In this document: piece after piece, positions 63,310 to 64,000 of the stretch | Layout of the letters: each line of letters opens with the position of its first letter | Position numbering within the stretch: position 1 is the stretch's first letter | Assembly: GCF_963678635.1 (NCBI RefSeq) | Contig: NC_087070.1 | Location: 3,229,157-3,293,156 of the forward strand | DNA from: Symsagittifera roscoffensis | Lineage: Eukaryota > Xenacoelomorpha > Acoela > Convolutidae | Direction of reading: 5' to 3' | Length of the DNA stretch: 64,000 nucleotides | Notes under the pieces: generated by a model | Databases searched by the model: none | Seen by the model: the letters and a program-made list of their open reading frames with translations, nothing else | What the model was told of the DNA's origin: nothing | Made by a program: the position numbers and the translations under genes

Positions 63310-63469
63310 GTGAGTTGTCATTGTAGTATGTGTAATTTTGGTACAGGTATAATGAATGATTAGTCAGGAACGCTTAGTGATGTTGCTCGGTGTTCTGGCG
63401 TGTAAAACTATTTTTGAAATTAGAAACAAAAGGTGTGTTTGAGCCCAATAGTTGAGTTACCCCTCTTAT

Positions 63470-63821
63470 TTACTCTGGCGTCAGCTTATTTTATTATTAC
63501 GAACCTACTCTTTTTTGTCTAACCTAACTCGCAAATAAAACTGTTCATTAAAATTGTCAACTTATTTGGAAATTTCACGGTAGCATTCGAAATCGCAAAG
63601 CATCTCTTCTCTGCTTTATTTGTGGCTAGTGTTTGATCTTCTGTCTATTATTAAGCTTCCCTGGCTGTGTGGTTAGTGTGTGTGACTCTTAATCTCAAGG
63701 TCGCAGGTTGGAATCGCAGACGTAGCCGAGTTTTTGCTAATTCGAGGTTTATTAGTACTTTTGCACTGTATAAAGCTGCTTTTTGTCGTGTTCTAGCTAG
63801 TGTTTGCGAAGTTCTGTGTCT
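63470..63821 (+). mobile_element. tRNA-derived SINE-like repeat, copy 4
   Basis: ACTCTGGCGTCAGCTTATTT, ACGAACCTACTCTTTTTTGT, TTTATTTGTGGCTAGTGTTT, tRNA-like part 63655-63730 (TGGCTGTGTGGTTAG; GGTTGGAATCGC), degraded hairpin tail. It lies about 100 bp upstream of an LRRC49 exon. Confidence 0.72.
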
Positions 63822-63927
63822 ATTTATGATATCATCATATATTAATACAATGAAAGTATAAACATGGTTGATTAGATCTCAGTTTGGCTGTATCCATTTA
63901 GGAATTGAAAGTGTAATTTTGTTTTAG

Positions 63928-64000
63928 GAGCAAGTGTGCGCTAGAAGTGTGACCTCAAAACTAGTGACAGGTGCGATGCGGGAGGCGCTATCGATCGAAC
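63928..64000 (+). CDS. LRRC49: LRRC49 exon 14 (partial, continues past window)
   Basis: Acceptor TGTTTTAG, phase 0, begins EQVCARSVTSKLVTGAMREA. It corresponds to the helical C-terminal segment of LRRC49 that precedes the protein end in vertebrates. Confidence 0.9.

Larger units (their letters stand above)
32552..64000 (+). other. LRRC49: LRRC49 gene (14 exons in window, 3' end outside)
   Basis: Exons at 32552-63928 splice in consistent phase into about 901 codons that follow vertebrate LRRC49 from before the LRR block to near the C-terminus. LRRC49 is a non-catalytic subunit of the tubulin polyglutamylase complex (with TTLL1, TPGS1, TPGS2, NICN1), which adds glutamate chains to tubulin on cilia and neuronal microtubules. 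The N-terminal 160 residues and several Gly/Ser-rich inserts (51.77-51.87, 61.35-61.6, 62.7-62.8 and 63.15-63.25 kb) are lineage-specific. Each exon is listed separately. Introns range from about 200 bp to 11.7 kb and hold most of the mobile elements in the window. The start at 32552 is the first ATG after an acceptor-like CAG, with an in-frame stop just upstream; an alternative upstream start cannot be excluded. Confidence 0.93.

Overview
The window is AT-rich, intron-rich animal DNA, most likely from an invertebrate. The evidence is a long split gene for LRRC49 (a subunit of the tubulin polyglutamylase complex), many tRNA-derived SINE-like copies, small DNA transposons, LINE remnants, Ty3/gypsy LTR elements and satellites. 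I cannot name the phylum or species.

Layout. 1-3222 (minus): intact gag-protease reading frame of an LTR retroelement that runs off the left edge, with a 14-bp minisatellite and other repeats on its 5' side (3.6-6.7 kb). 6.9-7.9 kb: decayed LINE. 8.9-12.2 kb: three well-formed + strand exons that are either 5' exons of LRRC49 or a separate small gene. 15.5-24.9 kb: minus-strand exon candidates of an unidentified gene among tandem repeats, including a ~170-bp satellite with a three-monomer higher-order period. 22.9-29.7 kb: dense cluster of two related hAT-type MITE families, several with exact 8-bp target duplications. 28.5-30.9 kb: LINE reverse transcriptase and MULE/FLYWCH-type transposase remnants. 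32.5-64 kb (+): LRRC49, 14 exons recognised, C-terminus beyond the right edge. Its largest intron (34.8-46.5 kb) holds a complete 10.0-kb Ty3/gypsy provirus inserted antisense (35293-45312), with 413-415 bp LTRs and the target duplication AAGAT. Another LRRC49 intron (54.3-60.9 kb) holds four phase-compatible + strand exons of an unidentified low-complexity protein, and an 85-bp satellite.

Most interesting point: downstream of integrase, where an env gene might sit, the gypsy provirus carries an ORF whose C-terminal half is a macrodomain of the OARD1/TARG1 type. That family removes ADP-ribose from proteins. Both residues known to be catalytic in TARG1 (a Lys and an Asp) are present, although the integrase and the rest of pol are broken. 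A retroelement-borne ADP-ribosyl hydrolase suggests the element counters, or uses, host ADP-ribosylation.

Gene relations: LRRC49 is the only confidently identified host gene. Everything else is transposon-derived, a repeat, or an unidentified exon set inside or next to its introns.
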